A stretch of DNA of 64,000 nt, taken from the NCBI GenBank assembly GCA_011053055.1, contig DRHT01000018.1, forward strand, positions 1-64,000. The letters are read 5' to 3'. Below the pieces are notes generated by a model, which ran no database searches, had not been told where the DNA came from, and saw only the letters and a program-made list of their open reading frames with translations. Shown piece after piece: positions 9,956 to 23,021 of this stretch. How positions within the stretch are numbered: position 1 is the stretch's first letter; every line of letters starts with the position of its first letter. The position numbers and the translations under genes were made by a program. The stretch comes from Halopseudomonas sabulinigri. Lineage in GTDB: Bacteria; Pseudomonadota; Gammaproteobacteria; Pseudomonadales; Pseudomonadaceae.

Positions 9956-12900
9956 ATGAGCTTTTCCTTCGTTCACCTGCGTGTCCACAGCGAGTACTCA
10001 TTGGTCGATGGCCTGGTCAAGGTCAAGCCACTGATCAAGTCGGTGGCAGAAGCCGGCATGCCTGCGGTGGCAGTGACCGATCAGAACAATATGTGCAGCT
10101 TGGTAAAGTTTTACCGCGGCGCTATGGGAGCGGGTGTTAAGCCTATTTCCGGTGTGGACCTCTGGGTGCTGGGCGGCGAAGACGACGCGCAGCTCACCCG
10201 CTTGACTTTGCTGTCGATGAATAAGCAGGGCTATCGCAACCTGACCGAGTTGATCTCGCGTGGTTATACCGAGGGGCAGCGCAATGGCTTGGTAACCCTG
10301 CGCCGTGAGTGGATAGCCGAAGCAAGCGAGGGCGTCATCGCTTTATCCGGTGCCAAGGAAGGTGAGATTGGTTTGGCGTTGCTGTCCAACTCACCTGTCG
10401 CAGCCGATGAACTGCTGGATTACTGGATGGGTGTTTTCCCCGGCCGTTTTTATCTGGAACTGCAGCGCACCAGCCGGGTTAACGACGAAGAGCACCTGCA
10501 CGCTGCAGTGGCCTTGGGTATTCGCAAAGGCTGTCCGGTGGTCGCCACTAATGACGTGCGGTTTATTCGCCGCGAGGATTTTGAAGCGCACGAAACCCGC
10601 GTTTGCATCGGTGAGGGCAGGGTGTTGGGCGATCCGCGCAGAGCGAAACAGTACAGCGAAGAGCAGTATCTGAAGACGCCGGAAGAAATGGCGGAGCTGT
10701 TTGAGGATATCCCCGAGGCACTGGAAAACAGTGTTGAGATCGCCAAGCGTTGCAATGTCGATGTGCAGTTGGGTAAGCACTTCCTGCCGGACTTTCCGAT
10801 TCCGGAAGGCCTGACCATCGGAGAGTTTCTGAGTAAGGTGTCTTTCGAAGGTTTGGAAGAACGCCTGAAAGTCATACTGCCAGTGGGTACTGAAGATTAC
10901 GACGCCAAGCGGCAGGTCTATATTGATCGCTTGAATTTCGAGTTGCAGATCATCAACCAGATGGGCTTTCCTGGTTACTTCCTGATCGTGATGGATTTCA
11001 TCAAGTGGGCCAAGGGTAACGGCGTGCCGGTGGGCCCGGGTCGGGGCTCCGGGGCAGGCTCGTTGGTAGCCTATTCGTTGTTGATTACCGACCTTGATCC
11101 GTTGGCTTACGATCTGCTGTTCGAACGCTTTCTTAATCCTGAGCGGGTGTCTATGCCCGACTTTGACGTCGACTTCTGCATGGAGGGTCGCGACCGGGTA
11201 ATCGAGTACGTCGCCGATACTTACGGTCGCAACGCGGTCTCGCAGATCATCACCTTCGGTACCATGGCGGCCAAGGCGGTGGTGCGCGATGTAGCGCGGG
11301 TGCAGGGCAAGTCCTACGGCCTGGCGGATAAACTGTCGAAGATGATCCCCTTTGAAGTCGGCATGACGCTGGCCAAAGCCTTTGAGCAGGAAGAAATTCT
11401 GCGGGATTTTCTTGCCGACGACGAAGAAGGCCAGGAAATTTGGGATATGGCGCTCAAGCTCGAGGGCATTACCCGTAACGTGGGTAAGCACGCGGGCGGT
11501 GTGGTGATAGCGCCGACCAAACTGACCGATTTTGCGCCACTTTACTGCGACGAAGCCGGCGGCGGTCTAGTAACCCAGTTCGACAAGGATGATGTTGAGG
11601 CCGCGGGTCTGGTGAAGTTCGACTTTCTGGGGCTGCGTACCCTCACCATCATTAAATGGGCGATGGAGACCATCAACCGCGAACAGGCCAAGGATGGGCT
11701 GGAGCCGCTGAATATCGACTTCATCCCGCTGGATGACGCGCCGACCTACCACATGCTGCAAAAGGCCGAGACCACTGCGGTGTTCCAGCTGGAATCGCGC
11801 GGCATGAAGGAGCTGATCAAAAAGCTCAAGCCGGACTGCCTGGAAGACATGATCGCCTTGGTCGCACTGTTCCGCCCAGGCCCACTGCAGTCGGGCATGG
11901 TAGACGACTTCATCAACCGTAAGCACGGTCGTGAGATAGTCTCCTACCCGCATCCGAATTATCAGTACGCAGGCTTGGAGCCAGTGCTCAAGCCTACCTA
12001 CGGCATCATCCTGTATCAGGAACAGGTGATGCAGATTGCCCAGGTAATGGCCCGCTATACCTTGGGCGAGGCAGACATGCTGCGCCGCGCGATGGGTAAG
12101 AAGAAGCCCGAGGAAATGGCCAAGCAGCGTGGCGGCTTTATCGAAGGCTGTTTCAACAATGGCATCGACGGCGATCTGGCAGGCAATATATTTGATCTGG
12201 TAGAAAAATTCGCCGGTTACGGTTTTAACAAGTCTCACTCGGCCGCCTACGGGTTGCTGTCGTATCAGACCGCGTGGTTGAAGGCGCATTATCCGGCGCC
12301 GTTCATGGCGGCGGTACTCTCGGCGGATATGCATAACACCGACAAGGTGGTGACGCTGATTGAAGAGTGTCGCAGCATGAAAGTGCGTATCCAGCCGCCC
12401 AACGTGAATGTTTCTGAATACAAATTCACAGTCGATGAGGCCGGTGATGTGGTTTATGGCTTGGGCGCGATTAAAGGCGTCGGGGAAGGCCCGGTTGAGA
12501 CCATAGTGCAGACCCGTGCGAAGGGTGAGCCCTTTGTCGATTTGTTCGATTTCTGCGCTAAAGTTGACCATAAGCGGATTAACAAGCGGGTGATGGAAGC
12601 GTTGATCCGTTCAGGCGCATTGGACTCATTGGGGCCTTTTTATGATGCGAACGAAGAGGTCTACCTGAAATTGGTAGATCGTAATCGTGCTGCTCTAATG
12701 GCTGCGATGGAAGAGGCTATGGCTTCGGCAGAACAAACTGCCAAAAGTGCCGATAGCGGTCATGACGATCTATTTGGCGAGTTGTTGGGACCATCTACCG
12801 CACGTGATGTGTACGAATCCTATCGCAAGGCGCGTGAATGGACCTTTAAAGAGCGGCTGCGTGGTGAAAAAGACACCCTTGGCCTGTATCTGACCGGCCA

Positions 12901-13480
12901 CCCGATTGACGAATACGAACGTGAAATTCGACGTTTTGCCCGTCAGCGCATTCTTGACCTGAAGCCATCGCGCGAAAGTCAGACCATCGCCGGATTAGTG
13001 TTTGATCTAAGGGTGATGAGAAGTAAGCGCGGAGACAAGGTTGGCTTTGTGACGCTGGATGACCGTTCGGCGCGTATCGAGGTCTCATTGTTTGCTGAGG
13101 CTTATCAGAATGCGCAGGCATTGCTGCAGAAAGATGCGCTGTTGGTGGTTGAAGGCGAGGTGGCGCAGGATGATTTTTCCGGTGGCTTGCGGATGCGTGC
13201 CAAGCGCGTAATGAGCTTGGAAGATGCACGTACCAGTTTGCTTGATAGTGTGCGCGTACGCCTGGATACCCAACGCCATGGCGACGACGCATTAGGTAAA
13301 ATAGCGGCTCTCTTGCAAAAATACCGCGGTGGTTGTGCGGTGACCGTCGAGCTGCAACGCCCGGATGCTTGCGCGTTGCTACGTCTTGGCGAGCAGTGGC
13401 GAGTAGAGCCCGCGGATGATTTGGTGCAGAGTTTACGTGACCAGTTGGGCAAAGACAGCGTCTCCCTGGACTACAGATGA
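9956..13480 (+). CDS. dnaE: DNA polymerase III alpha subunit (replicative)
   Basis: Catalytic subunit of the replicative polymerase. The product has 1174 residues, the usual DnaE1 length. Order: PHP domain from FVHLRVHSEYSLVDG at the N-terminus, palm and thumb with GPGRGSGAGSLVAYSL and the catalytic motif PDFDVDF (Asp402 and Asp404), fingers with KHAGGVVIAP, then HhH (AIKGVGEGPVE), OB fold (IAGLVFDLRVMRSKRGDKVGF) and a C-terminal tau-binding region. The internal clamp-binding site, usually Q-x-D/S-L/M-F, reads HDDLF at 936-940, so the leading Gln is absent. It lies in the conserved place between rnhB and accA. A second, error-prone DnaE2 is encoded at 23018. Confidence 0.98.
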   Translation: MSFSFVHLRVHSEYSLVDGLVKVKPLIKSVAEAGMPAVAVTDQNNMCSLVKFYRGAMGAGVKPISGVDLWVLGGEDDAQLTRLTLLSMNKQGYRNLTELISRGYTEGQRNGLVTLRREWIAEASEGVIALSGAKEGEIGLALLSNSPVAADELLDYWMGVFPGRFYLELQRTSRVNDEEHLHAAVALGIRKGCPVVATNDVRFIRREDFEAHETRVCIGEGRVLGDPRRAKQYSEEQYLKTPEEMAELFEDIPEALENSVEIAKRCNVDVQLGKHFLPDFPIPEGLTIGEFLSKVSFEGLEERLKVILPVGTEDYDAKRQVYIDRLNFELQIINQMGFPGYFLIVMDFIKWAKGNGVPVGPGRGSGAGSLVAYSLLITDLDPLAYDLLFERFLNPERVSMPDFDVDFCMEGRDRVIEYVADTYGRNAVSQIITFGTMAAKAVVRDVARVQGKSYGLADKLSKMIPFEVGMTLAKAFEQEEILRDFLADDEEGQEIWDMALKLEGITRNVGKHAGGVVIAPTKLTDFAPLYCDEAGGGLVTQFDKDDVEAAGLVKFDFLGLRTLTIIKWAMETINREQAKDGLEPLNIDFIPLDDAPTYHMLQKAETTAVFQLESRGMKELIKKLKPDCLEDMIALVALFRPGPLQSGMVDDFINRKHGREIVSYPHPNYQYAGLEPVLKPTYGIILYQEQVMQIAQVMARYTLGEADMLRRAMGKKKPEEMAKQRGGFIEGCFNNGIDGDLAGNIFDLVEKFAGYGFNKSHSAAYGLLSYQTAWLKAHYPAPFMAAVLSADMHNTDKVVTLIEECRSMKVRIQPPNVNVSEYKFTVDEAGDVVYGLGAIKGVGEGPVETIVQTRAKGEPFVDLFDFCAKVDHKRINKRVMEALIRSGALDSLGPFYDANEEVYLKLVDRNRAALMAAMEEAMASAEQTAKSADSGHDDLFGELLGPSTARDVYESYRKAREWTFKERLRGEKDTLGLYLTGHPIDEYEREIRRFARQRILDLKPSRESQTIAGLVFDLRVMRSKRGDKVGFVTLDDRSARIEVSLFAEAYQNAQALLQKDALLVVEGEVAQDDFSGGLRMRAKRVMSLEDARTSLLDSVRVRLDTQRHGDDALGKIAALLQKYRGGCAVTVELQRPDACALLRLGEQWRVEPADDLVQSLRDQLGKDSVSLDYR

Positions 13481-13568
13481 TGGGAGCGGGGTGCTCGACG
13501 AGCGCCCGCCAATACCGTAAGGTAAAAACAAAATTTGGATGCCCGAGCCGGGCGAAAGCGGATGATGG

Positions 13569-14531
13569 ATGCCTATGAGCAACAGCCAGAAATACCTGGA
13601 GTTTGAACAGCCAATCGCGGATCTGCAGGCCAAGATCGAAGAGTTGCGTCTGGTCGGTAGTGATAATTCGCTGAATATCACCGAAGAAATCACCAAGCTG
13701 CAGGAAAAGAGCAAGTCTCTGACCGAAAGCATTTTTGGCAAGCTGACCAGCTGGCAGGTTGCCCAGATGGCCCGTCACCCGCAGCGCCCCTATACGCTGG
13801 ATTATATTGACGCCATCTTTACCGATTTTGAAGAGCTGCATGGTGATCGGCACTTCTCTGATGATGCCGCCATTGTTGGCGGTATCGCGCGCCTGGATGG
13901 TCGCCCGGTGATGATCATCGGCCACCAGAAAGGCCGTAACGTCAAAGACAAGGTGCGGCGTAACTTCGGCATGCCTAAGCCCGAAGGTTATCGCAAGGCC
14001 TGTCGTCTGATGGAAATGGCTGAGCGCTTCAGGATGCCGATCGTGACCTTTATCGATACACCCGGTGCCTATCCCGGTATCGATGCCGAGGAACGCGGCC
14101 AGAGCGAGGCGATAGCCTGGAATCTACAGGTAATGGCGCGCTTGAAAACGCCAATCATTGCCACCGTTATTGGCGAGGGCGGCTCCGGCGGCGCTTTGGC
14201 AATCGGCGTGTGCGACCATCTGATGATGCTGCAGTATTCGACCTACGCGGTTATTTCCCCTGAAGGCTGTGCTTCCATCCTATGGAAAAGCGCCGAGCGT
14301 GCATCAGACGCTGCCGAAGCTATGGGTATTACCGCTACTCGCCTGAAAGAACTGGGCTTGGTCGATACTTTGATTCCCGAGCCGCTGGGCGGCGCACAAC
14401 GTGCACCGCAGGAAATCGCTGAGCGCATCAAGGCGCAGCTTTTGATTCAGCTCGACAAGCTGCAAGCCTTGTCTGACGACGAGTTGCTGGAAAGCCGCTA
14501 TGAGCGTCTGATGGCCTTCGGCATCAAATAA
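13569..14531 (+). CDS. accA: Acetyl-CoA carboxylase carboxyltransferase, alpha subunit
   Basis: With AccD it transfers the carboxyl group from biotin to acetyl-CoA, forming malonyl-CoA. The product is 320 residues from the ATG at 13569, or 318 from the ATG at 13575 ([18 protein letters not shown]); the two starts are six bases apart and cannot be decided by eye. Visible family motifs are the N-terminal coiled region ([15 protein letters not shown]), [37 protein letters not shown] and [12 protein letters not shown]. The TAA shares its last base with the ATG of tilS. Confidence 0.97.
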   Translation: MPMSNSQKYLEFEQPIADLQAKIEELRLVGSDNSLNITEEITKLQEKSKSLTESIFGKLTSWQVAQMARHPQRPYTLDYIDAIFTDFEELHGDRHFSDDAAIVGGIARLDGRPVMIIGHQKGRNVKDKVRRNFGMPKPEGYRKACRLMEMAERFRMPIVTFIDTPGAYPGIDAEERGQSEAIAWNLQVMARLKTPIIATVIGEGGSGGALAIGVCDHLMMLQYSTYAVISPEGCASILWKSAERASDAAEAMGITATRLKELGLVDTLIPEPLGGAQRAPQEIAERIKAQLLIQLDKLQALSDDELLESRYERLMAFGIK

Positions 14532-15859
14532 TGCTGACTCTGCAGGGGCTGCAGCAGCAGCTCAGCCCTTGCATGAATGCACCCGCCTGGGTTCTGGGCT
14601 TATCCGGCGGGTTGGATTCCATGGTTTTGCTCGATGCGCTGGTGCAGTTGCGCGAGCAGCAGGCCATTCCTCCCTTATCCGCAATACATGTTCATCACGG
14701 ACTTAGTGCTGAGGCAGACGCTTGGGTGGCGTTCTGTGAGCGCGAGTGCGCTCGTCGCGACGTGCCTTTGCAGGTCGACCGAGTCCAGTTAACGCCGGGC
14801 GCCAGTATTGAAGGTGCAGCGCGCGATGCTCGTTATCAGGCGTTTGCCGCCCGTTTGCCTCCCGAGGTGGTTTTGCTGTTGGCGCATCATCGTGATGATC
14901 AGCTAGAAACCCTGTTGTTTCGAATGCTACGCGGCACCGGCTTGCGCGGTCTGGCTGGTATGCCGGCAACCCGAACGCTCGCTGACGGCTGCCTGCTACG
15001 GCCGCTGCTGCGATGGAACCGCGTTGAGCTAGAGCAATGGGCTCGCAAGCACGGTCTGCACTGGATTGAAGATCCGGCGAATCAGGATCCTCGTTTTGCC
15101 CGTACAGCATTGCGGCATCAACTTTTGCCGCTGCTTCGTCAGAGCTGGCCACAGGTGGAACAAAGCCTGTTGCGTTTAGCGCGCCACGCGAGTGAGGCGA
15201 ATGAGCTGCTGGATGAGCGCGCGGCAGAGGATTTAAATGGGGTGTCTACGCCGCTGTCAGATAGCTGGTTGCGGTATTGGCCGAGTTTGGATGTTTCTGC
15301 ATTCTGTGCGTTATCGTCGGCCCGGCAGCGTAATTTGTTGCGTTACTGGCTGGCCGAACAAGGTGTGCTGTTACCTGCGTCGCGTCGGCTTGATGATTGG
15401 TTGGGGCAGTTGTCTGCGGCCACCGATAGTCAACCGCATGTCGACCTAATGGGCTATCGGCTCTACCGTTCGTCAGGTCGGCTTTGGCTGGTTACCGCAC
15501 ATTGGCCCTTGGCGGGGCAACCCGAAATGCTAGCTCAGACAGCGGTGCAATCACTTGCTGCTGGCAATGGTTGCTTGCGACGGACGAACGTCACGGGCAC
15601 GTCTGTGGCGGCTTTAGGGGCTTTGCGGATCGCCTACCGGCAGGGCGGTGAGCATATTCGCCTGGCCGGACGCGGTAATCAATCGTTGAAACAGTTGTTT
15701 CAGCAAGCGCAGATACCCGTCTGGCTGCGGCCTTCCGTACCCTTGCTATACTGCGCGGATGAGCTGATTTCAGTCGGCGGGCGCTGGAACGCCGAGGCTG
15801 CTCTGGTTGGCGATATGCAAAGCGGTCTTACGGTCAGTTGGGAGCCTGTTTCGGATTGA
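14531..15859 (+). CDS. tilS: tRNA(Ile)-lysidine synthase
   Basis: Converts C34 of the CAU-anticodon tRNA-Ile to lysidine so that it reads AUA. The product has 442 residues. The PP-loop motif SGGLDS is at residues 25-30, followed by HVHHGLS, AHHRDDQLETLLFRMLRGTGLRGLAGM and RPLL; the C-terminal TilS substrate-binding domain holds the GGEHIRLAGRGNQSLKQLFQQ block. Overlaps accA by one base (TAATG), a tight coupling. A probable pyrG promoter overlaps its 3' end. Confidence 0.96.
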   Translation: MLTLQGLQQQLSPCMNAPAWVLGLSGGLDSMVLLDALVQLREQQAIPPLSAIHVHHGLSAEADAWVAFCERECARRDVPLQVDRVQLTPGASIEGAARDARYQAFAARLPPEVVLLLAHHRDDQLETLLFRMLRGTGLRGLAGMPATRTLADGCLLRPLLRWNRVELEQWARKHGLHWIEDPANQDPRFARTALRHQLLPLLRQSWPQVEQSLLRLARHASEANELLDERAAEDLNGVSTPLSDSWLRYWPSLDVSAFCALSSARQRNLLRYWLAEQGVLLPASRRLDDWLGQLSAATDSQPHVDLMGYRLYRSSGRLWLVTAHWPLAGQPEMLAQTAVQSLAAGNGCLRRTNVTGTSVAALGALRIAYRQGGEHIRLAGRGNQSLKQLFQQAQIPVWLRPSVPLLYCADELISVGGRWNAEAALVGDMQSGLTVSWEPVSD

Positions 15860-15884
15860 GCAAGTCGGGGCTGTCTGGTATCCT
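15856..15884 (+). promoter_or_regulatory. Candidate sigma-70 promoter for pyrG
   Basis: TTGAGC (15856-15861), a 17-base spacer, and TATCCT (15879-15884). It overlaps the tilS stop codon and leaves about 100 bases of leader before the pyrG ATG. Four of six bases match at each hexamer, and the spacing is ideal. It would start the pyrG-kdsA-eno-ftsB-ispD transcript separately from the upstream lipid A operon. Prediction by eye only. Confidence 0.4.
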
Positions 15885-15886
15885 GA

Positions 15887-18481
<2,595 letters not shown>

Positions 18482-18519
18482 GCCTTTATTCCCGATTACC
18501 CGTTACATGGAGCTTATAA

Positions 18520-19815
<1,296 letters not shown>

Positions 19816-19826
19816 TGTTGGATAGG

Positions 19827-19850
19827 GGAGGCGTTAGCCTCCTTGCGTGT
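19827..19850 (+). terminator. Hairpin after eno (terminator or attenuator)
   Basis: GGAGGC (19827-19832), loop GTTA, GCCTCC (19837-19842), then TTGCGTGTTTTG. The stem is six G/C-rich pairs with a weak, interrupted T tract, so it probably lowers rather than ends transcription into ftsB-ispD. Confidence 0.4.
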
Positions 19851-19870
19851 TTTGTCGGAGTGTCGATATT

Positions 19871-20143
19871 GTGAAATGGCTTTGGCTGAGTTTTTTGGTG
19901 TTGCTGGCTGGTCTGCAATATCGCCTGTGGGTAGGCGAGGGCAGCTTGGCACACGTGGCTCAGCTTAAGCAGCAGATTGCCGGGCAGGAGCGTGAGAACG
20001 AGCAGCTGCTCGAGCGAAACCGCGTATTGTCTGCCGAAGTAATCGAACTCAAACAAGGCGTTGAAACCGTCGAAGAGCGTGCCCGGCATGAGTTGGGCAT
20101 GGTCAAGCAGGGCGAAACCCTGTTTCAGTTAAGCGGCGAATAA
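19871..20143 (+). CDS. ftsB: Cell division protein FtsB
   Basis: Small bitopic divisome protein that works with FtsL and FtsQ. The GTG at 19871 is preferred: it lies about 10 bases after a GGAG (19857-19860) and gives a 90-residue protein beginning with a short cytoplasmic end and a membrane helix (WLWLSFLVLLAGLQYRLW), then a periplasmic coiled coil (LKQQIAGQERENEQLLERN) and the family C-terminus EERARHELGMVKQGETLF. A start at 19847 would only add eight unlikely residues. Lies between eno and ispD, the usual order. Confidence 0.93.
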   Translation: MKWLWLSFLVLLAGLQYRLWVGEGSLAHVAQLKQQIAGQERENEQLLERNRVLSAEVIELKQGVETVEERARHELGMVKQGETLFQLSGE

Positions 20144-20148
20144 TCGCC

Positions 20149-20838
20149 GTGACACTTCCTTTCTGGGTGGTAGTGCCAGCGGCCGGTGTGGGTTCGCGCA
20201 TGCAGGCAGACCGTCCCAAGCAGTATCTCCTCTGGGGTCAACGCGCCCTGATTGAACATACCCTCGATTGTTTTCTCGACCAGTCTGATTTGCGTGGTTT
20301 GGTAGTTTCGCTGTCTGCGACTGATAGCTGGTGGCCTGAACTGCCCTGTGCCGTTGATGCTCGTATTACCCGTGTGACCGGCGGCCGAGAGCGAGCAGAC
20401 TCGGTGCTTAACGGGCTAGCTGCTTTGCGTGAGTTGGGTGCGGCCGATGCCGATTGGGTGCTGGTGCACGATGCAGCACGGCCGAATCTGGCTAACGCTG
20501 ATTTACAGCACTTACTGACGACGCTGGCGGAGGATCCGGTGGGTGGCCTACTGGCGGTGCCGGTCCGCGATACGCTTAAGCAGATAGGTACCGATGGCCG
20601 GGTTACAGCGACGCCGGATCGGGCGTTGTTCTGGCAGGCCTATACACCGCAGATGTTCCGCCTCGGACCACTACAGCAAGCGTTGTCTGATGCGTTAGCG
20701 GCGGGTGCACAGATTACCGACGAAGCCTCGGCCATGGAGTGGGCGGGTCACGCCCCGCTGCTGGTAGAAGGGCGCGCGGATAATATCAAGATCACTCGTC
20801 CCGAAGATCTGGAGTGGTTGGCGCACCGCCAACACTGA
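20149..20838 (+). CDS. ispD: 2-C-methyl-D-erythritol 4-phosphate cytidylyltransferase
   Basis: Third MEP pathway step: forms CDP-methylerythritol from MEP and CTP. The product has 229 residues from a GTG start, five bases after the ftsB stop. Visible are the nucleotide-binding start VVVPAAGVGSRMQADRPKQY, the VHDAARP motif, VPVRDTLK, and the C-terminal ITRPEDLEWL. In many bacteria ispF follows ispD; here the imu mutagenesis cassette follows instead and ispF is not in the window. Confidence 0.96.
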   Translation: MTLPFWVVVPAAGVGSRMQADRPKQYLLWGQRALIEHTLDCFLDQSDLRGLVVSLSATDSWWPELPCAVDARITRVTGGRERADSVLNGLAALRELGAADADWVLVHDAARPNLANADLQHLLTTLAEDPVGGLLAVPVRDTLKQIGTDGRVTATPDRALFWQAYTPQMFRLGPLQQALSDALAAGAQITDEASAMEWAGHAPLLVEGRADNIKITRPEDLEWLAHRQH

Positions 20839-20921
20839 GTTAAGAGTCCCCATCCCCTGTATGTTTTGGTTCAGATTAGCTGGTAACTGACTGCCCATTC
20901 GTCGTGCCTGCGGTTTAGCGA

Positions 20922-20950
20922 TTGACCCGCTATACAGGAATAAATATGCT
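20922..20950 (+). promoter_or_regulatory. Promoter of the imuA-imuB-dnaE2 operon
   Basis: TTGACC (20922-20927), 17-base spacer, TATGCT (20945-20950). The -10 element overlaps the first two bases of the LexA box, so LexA binding should directly block RNA polymerase. The transcript would start near 20957 with a short leader before the Shine-Dalgarno AGGAGG and the imuA ATG at 20993. Confidence 0.65.
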
Positions 20951-20964
20951 GTATGTATGTACAG
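20949..20964 (+). promoter_or_regulatory. LexA box (SOS operator) of the imu operon
   Basis: CTGTATGTATGTACAG matches the gamma-proteobacterial LexA consensus CTGT-N8-ACAG exactly. It covers the end of the predicted -10 and the start site, the classic repressor position. It is also the exact centre of a wider dyad: CAGGAATAAAT (20935-20945) and ATTTATTCCTG (20968-20978) are perfect inverted repeats around the same axis. Confidence 0.9.
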
Positions 20965-20992
20965 TTAATTTATTCCTGCCAGGAGGTGGTCG

Positions 20993-21604
20993 ATGGGATC
21001 GGTTGTTGCGCTCGATAGTCTGCTGCAGGATCGGCGCGTCTGGCGAGGGCGGCAGGATGTGCCACCCGCCCGCGCTCAATCCACAGGGCATGCGCAGTTG
21101 GATGCGGCTTTGCCGAGTGGCGGTTGGCAAGCGGCAGCACTGAATGAAATTCTGCTGCCAGCCATCGGCAGTGGCGAATTGCAGCTCCTGTGGCCAACGC
21201 TGGCTCGTTTGTCGGCAGCAGGTGAGCGGGTCGTTCTGGTTGGCCCTCCAGCCATCCCATTCCCACCAGCCTGGCTGACGGCGCAGGTGACTTTACCTCG
21301 ATTGTCGATCATTCAAGCCAGTGGTCGGGAGGCGCTTTGGGCCGCCGAGCAGTGTTTACGGTCCGGTAGTTGCGGCGCGGTACTCTGTTGGCCTGAGCGT
21401 GCCGATGACCGAGCCTTACGGCGCCTGCAGGTCGCAGCGGAAACCGGCGACACCCTGGCTTTTGCCCTGCGTCCGCAACGCGAGGCGGTTAACTCTTCGC
21501 CTGCTGCGTTGCGGCTAATGCTGGAGTTGCGACCGAGACAGTTACGTATCCTCAAATGCCGCGGTGGTTTAACGCCCAGCACCCCGCTCATTTTGGATCA
21601 CTGA
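20993..21604 (+). CDS. imuA: ImuA, SOS-induced mutagenesis accessory protein (RecA/SulA-like)
   Basis: First gene of the imuA-imuB-dnaE2 translesion synthesis cassette. The product has 203 residues, with a good Shine-Dalgarno AGGAGG nine to ten bases upstream of the ATG. The family pattern is visible: an N-terminal peptide, then a RecA-like core without a proper Walker A (HAQLDAALPSGGWQAAALNEIL), GERVVLVGPPAIPFPPAWL and WAAEQCLRSGSCGAVLCWP, and the C-terminal LRRLQVAAETGDTLAFALRP block. Its exact biochemical role is not settled; it acts with ImuB and DnaE2 in damage-induced mutagenesis. imuB starts eight bases after its stop. Confidence 0.9.
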   Translation: MGSVVALDSLLQDRRVWRGRQDVPPARAQSTGHAQLDAALPSGGWQAAALNEILLPAIGSGELQLLWPTLARLSAAGERVVLVGPPAIPFPPAWLTAQVTLPRLSIIQASGREALWAAEQCLRSGSCGAVLCWPERADDRALRRLQVAAETGDTLAFALRPQREAVNSSPAALRLMLELRPRQLRILKCRGGLTPSTPLILDH

Positions 21605-21611
21605 GGCCGGT

Positions 21612-23021
21612 ATGCGCTGGGCTTGTATTTTATTTCCCCAATTGGCATTGGACGCGGTGCTGCGTAGCCGCGAGGATCTTACGCGCCCACTGGTCATGCT
21701 CAGCGGAACGCCACAGCGCAGGGTGTTGCAGGCGGTCAATCCGGCGGCGCGGGAAATGGGCCTGCGCGCCGGGCAAACGTTATCTGCTGCGCGTGCGCTG
21801 AGTGACGATTTTGACTCTGTTGAGTATGCCCCGGAGCAAATCACCCACTGGCATCGATTTCTCGCCGCCTGGGCTTATCAATACAGCTCTCACGTCAGCC
21901 TCGATTATCCCCGTGCACTCCTGCTGGAGATCGAAACCAGCCTTGAGCTGTTCGGTCCTTGGCCAGATTTTGAAGCGCGTTTGCGGTGTGAGTTATTAGC
22001 GCTGGGGTTTCGCCACCGCATTGCCGTGGCGCCGAATGCACTGGCGGCTCGTGTGCTGGTTAATGTCGGTGACGGGTTAGTCATCAATGAAGCACAGTTG
22101 TCGGGTTGCCTGAAGGATTTACCGGTGAGCCGCAGTGGCTTTACGCCTGAGGTTGCCAGTGCCTTGGCTGGTATGGGCCTGCGCCGTTTGCAGCAGGTGC
22201 TGGCGTTACCGCGTGACAGCCTGGCCAAGCGCTTTCCGCGCACTATGCTGGATCATCTGGATAAGCTGCAGGGCCTGCATCCGGTGGCATTGGACTGCTA
22301 TCTGCCGCCAGATCATTTTGCCGGCCGGGTAGAGTTCAACTTTGATGTGGAAGCCATTGCTTCTTTGCTATTTCCGTTGCGTCGTCTGACGGCCGATCTG
22401 GCGGTGTTTCTGGCGGGGCGGGATTGCGGCGTGCAGCGCTTTGTTTTGTGGTTGGAGCATCGAGACGGAGAAGCCACCCAAGTGCCCGTTGGACTACTCA
22501 GCGCCGAGCGGGAAGCCGGTATGTTGTTCGAGCTGGCGAGGGGGCGGTTAGAGGCAGTGCAGCTGCGCGCGCCGGTCCTGGCGTTTGCTTTGCGTGCCCA
22601 GGAGTTACCACGTTTTGTGCCGGCTGCCGGTGAGCTATTCGTGGAGCGGCCCCAACAGTCTTTGGCCTGGGAGCAACTGCGCGAACGGTTGCGTGCGCGT
22701 TTAGGGGATGATGCGGTACACAGTATTGCGCTGCGCGCCGACCATCGACCGGAGCATGCTTGGAGCTCGGTGCCAGCAACCGGCAAACAGCTGCTGAGCA
22801 AGCTGCCACGCCCGGGCTGGTTGCTGAGCGAGCCGCAGCCGTTGGACGACTTATTTCCACGGATTTTGTGCGGCCCGGAACGGATCGAGTCTGGATGGTG
22901 GGATGGCGATGACGTGCGCCGTGACTATTACCTGATCGAAACCCGCGATGGGCGTCGCGCCTGGGCCTTTCATCCGACCGGTAATTCGGGGTCGCTGTGG
23001 ATACACGGATGGTTCGCATGA
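21612..23021 (+). CDS. imuB: ImuB, Y-family polymerase-like protein without the usual catalytic acids
   Basis: Y-family homologue that acts as an adaptor linking DnaE2 to the replication clamp rather than as a polymerase. The product has 469 residues. At the N-terminus, where DinB has the catalytic DCDCFYA, ImuB reads [11 protein letters not shown], so the first catalytic Asp is missing. The palm/finger region ([16 protein letters not shown]) and little-finger-like region follow, and the C-terminal ImuB-specific domain ends in [24 protein letters not shown]. It overlaps dnaE2 by ATGA at 23018-23021. Confidence 0.93.
   Translation: MRWACILFPQLALDAVLRSREDLTRPLVMLSGTPQRRVLQAVNPAAREMGLRAGQTLSAARALSDDFDSVEYAPEQITHWHRFLAAWAYQYSSHVSLDYPRALLLEIETSLELFGPWPDFEARLRCELLALGFRHRIAVAPNALAARVLVNVGDGLVINEAQLSGCLKDLPVSRSGFTPEVASALAGMGLRRLQQVLALPRDSLAKRFPRTMLDHLDKLQGLHPVALDCYLPPDHFAGRVEFNFDVEAIASLLFPLRRLTADLAVFLAGRDCGVQRFVLWLEHRDGEATQVPVGLLSAEREAGMLFELARGRLEAVQLRAPVLAFALRAQELPRFVPAAGELFVERPQQSLAWEQLRERLRARLGDDAVHSIALRADHRPEHAWSSVPATGKQLLSKLPRPGWLLSEPQPLDDLFPRILCGPERIESGWWDGDDVRRDYYLIETRDGRRAWAFHPTGNSGSLWIHGWFA

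Noticed and set aside
10391-12571. Long minus-strand open frames of 366 and 334 codons inside dnaE
   Set aside because: They are antisense to a fully conserved DnaE, have no family motifs, and follow from the codon bias of the plus-strand gene.
13481-13568. Hairpin between dnaE and accA as a terminator
   Set aside because: A GC-rich stem with a G-T pair exists near 13489-13507 but no T tract follows, and the two genes are usually co-transcribed.
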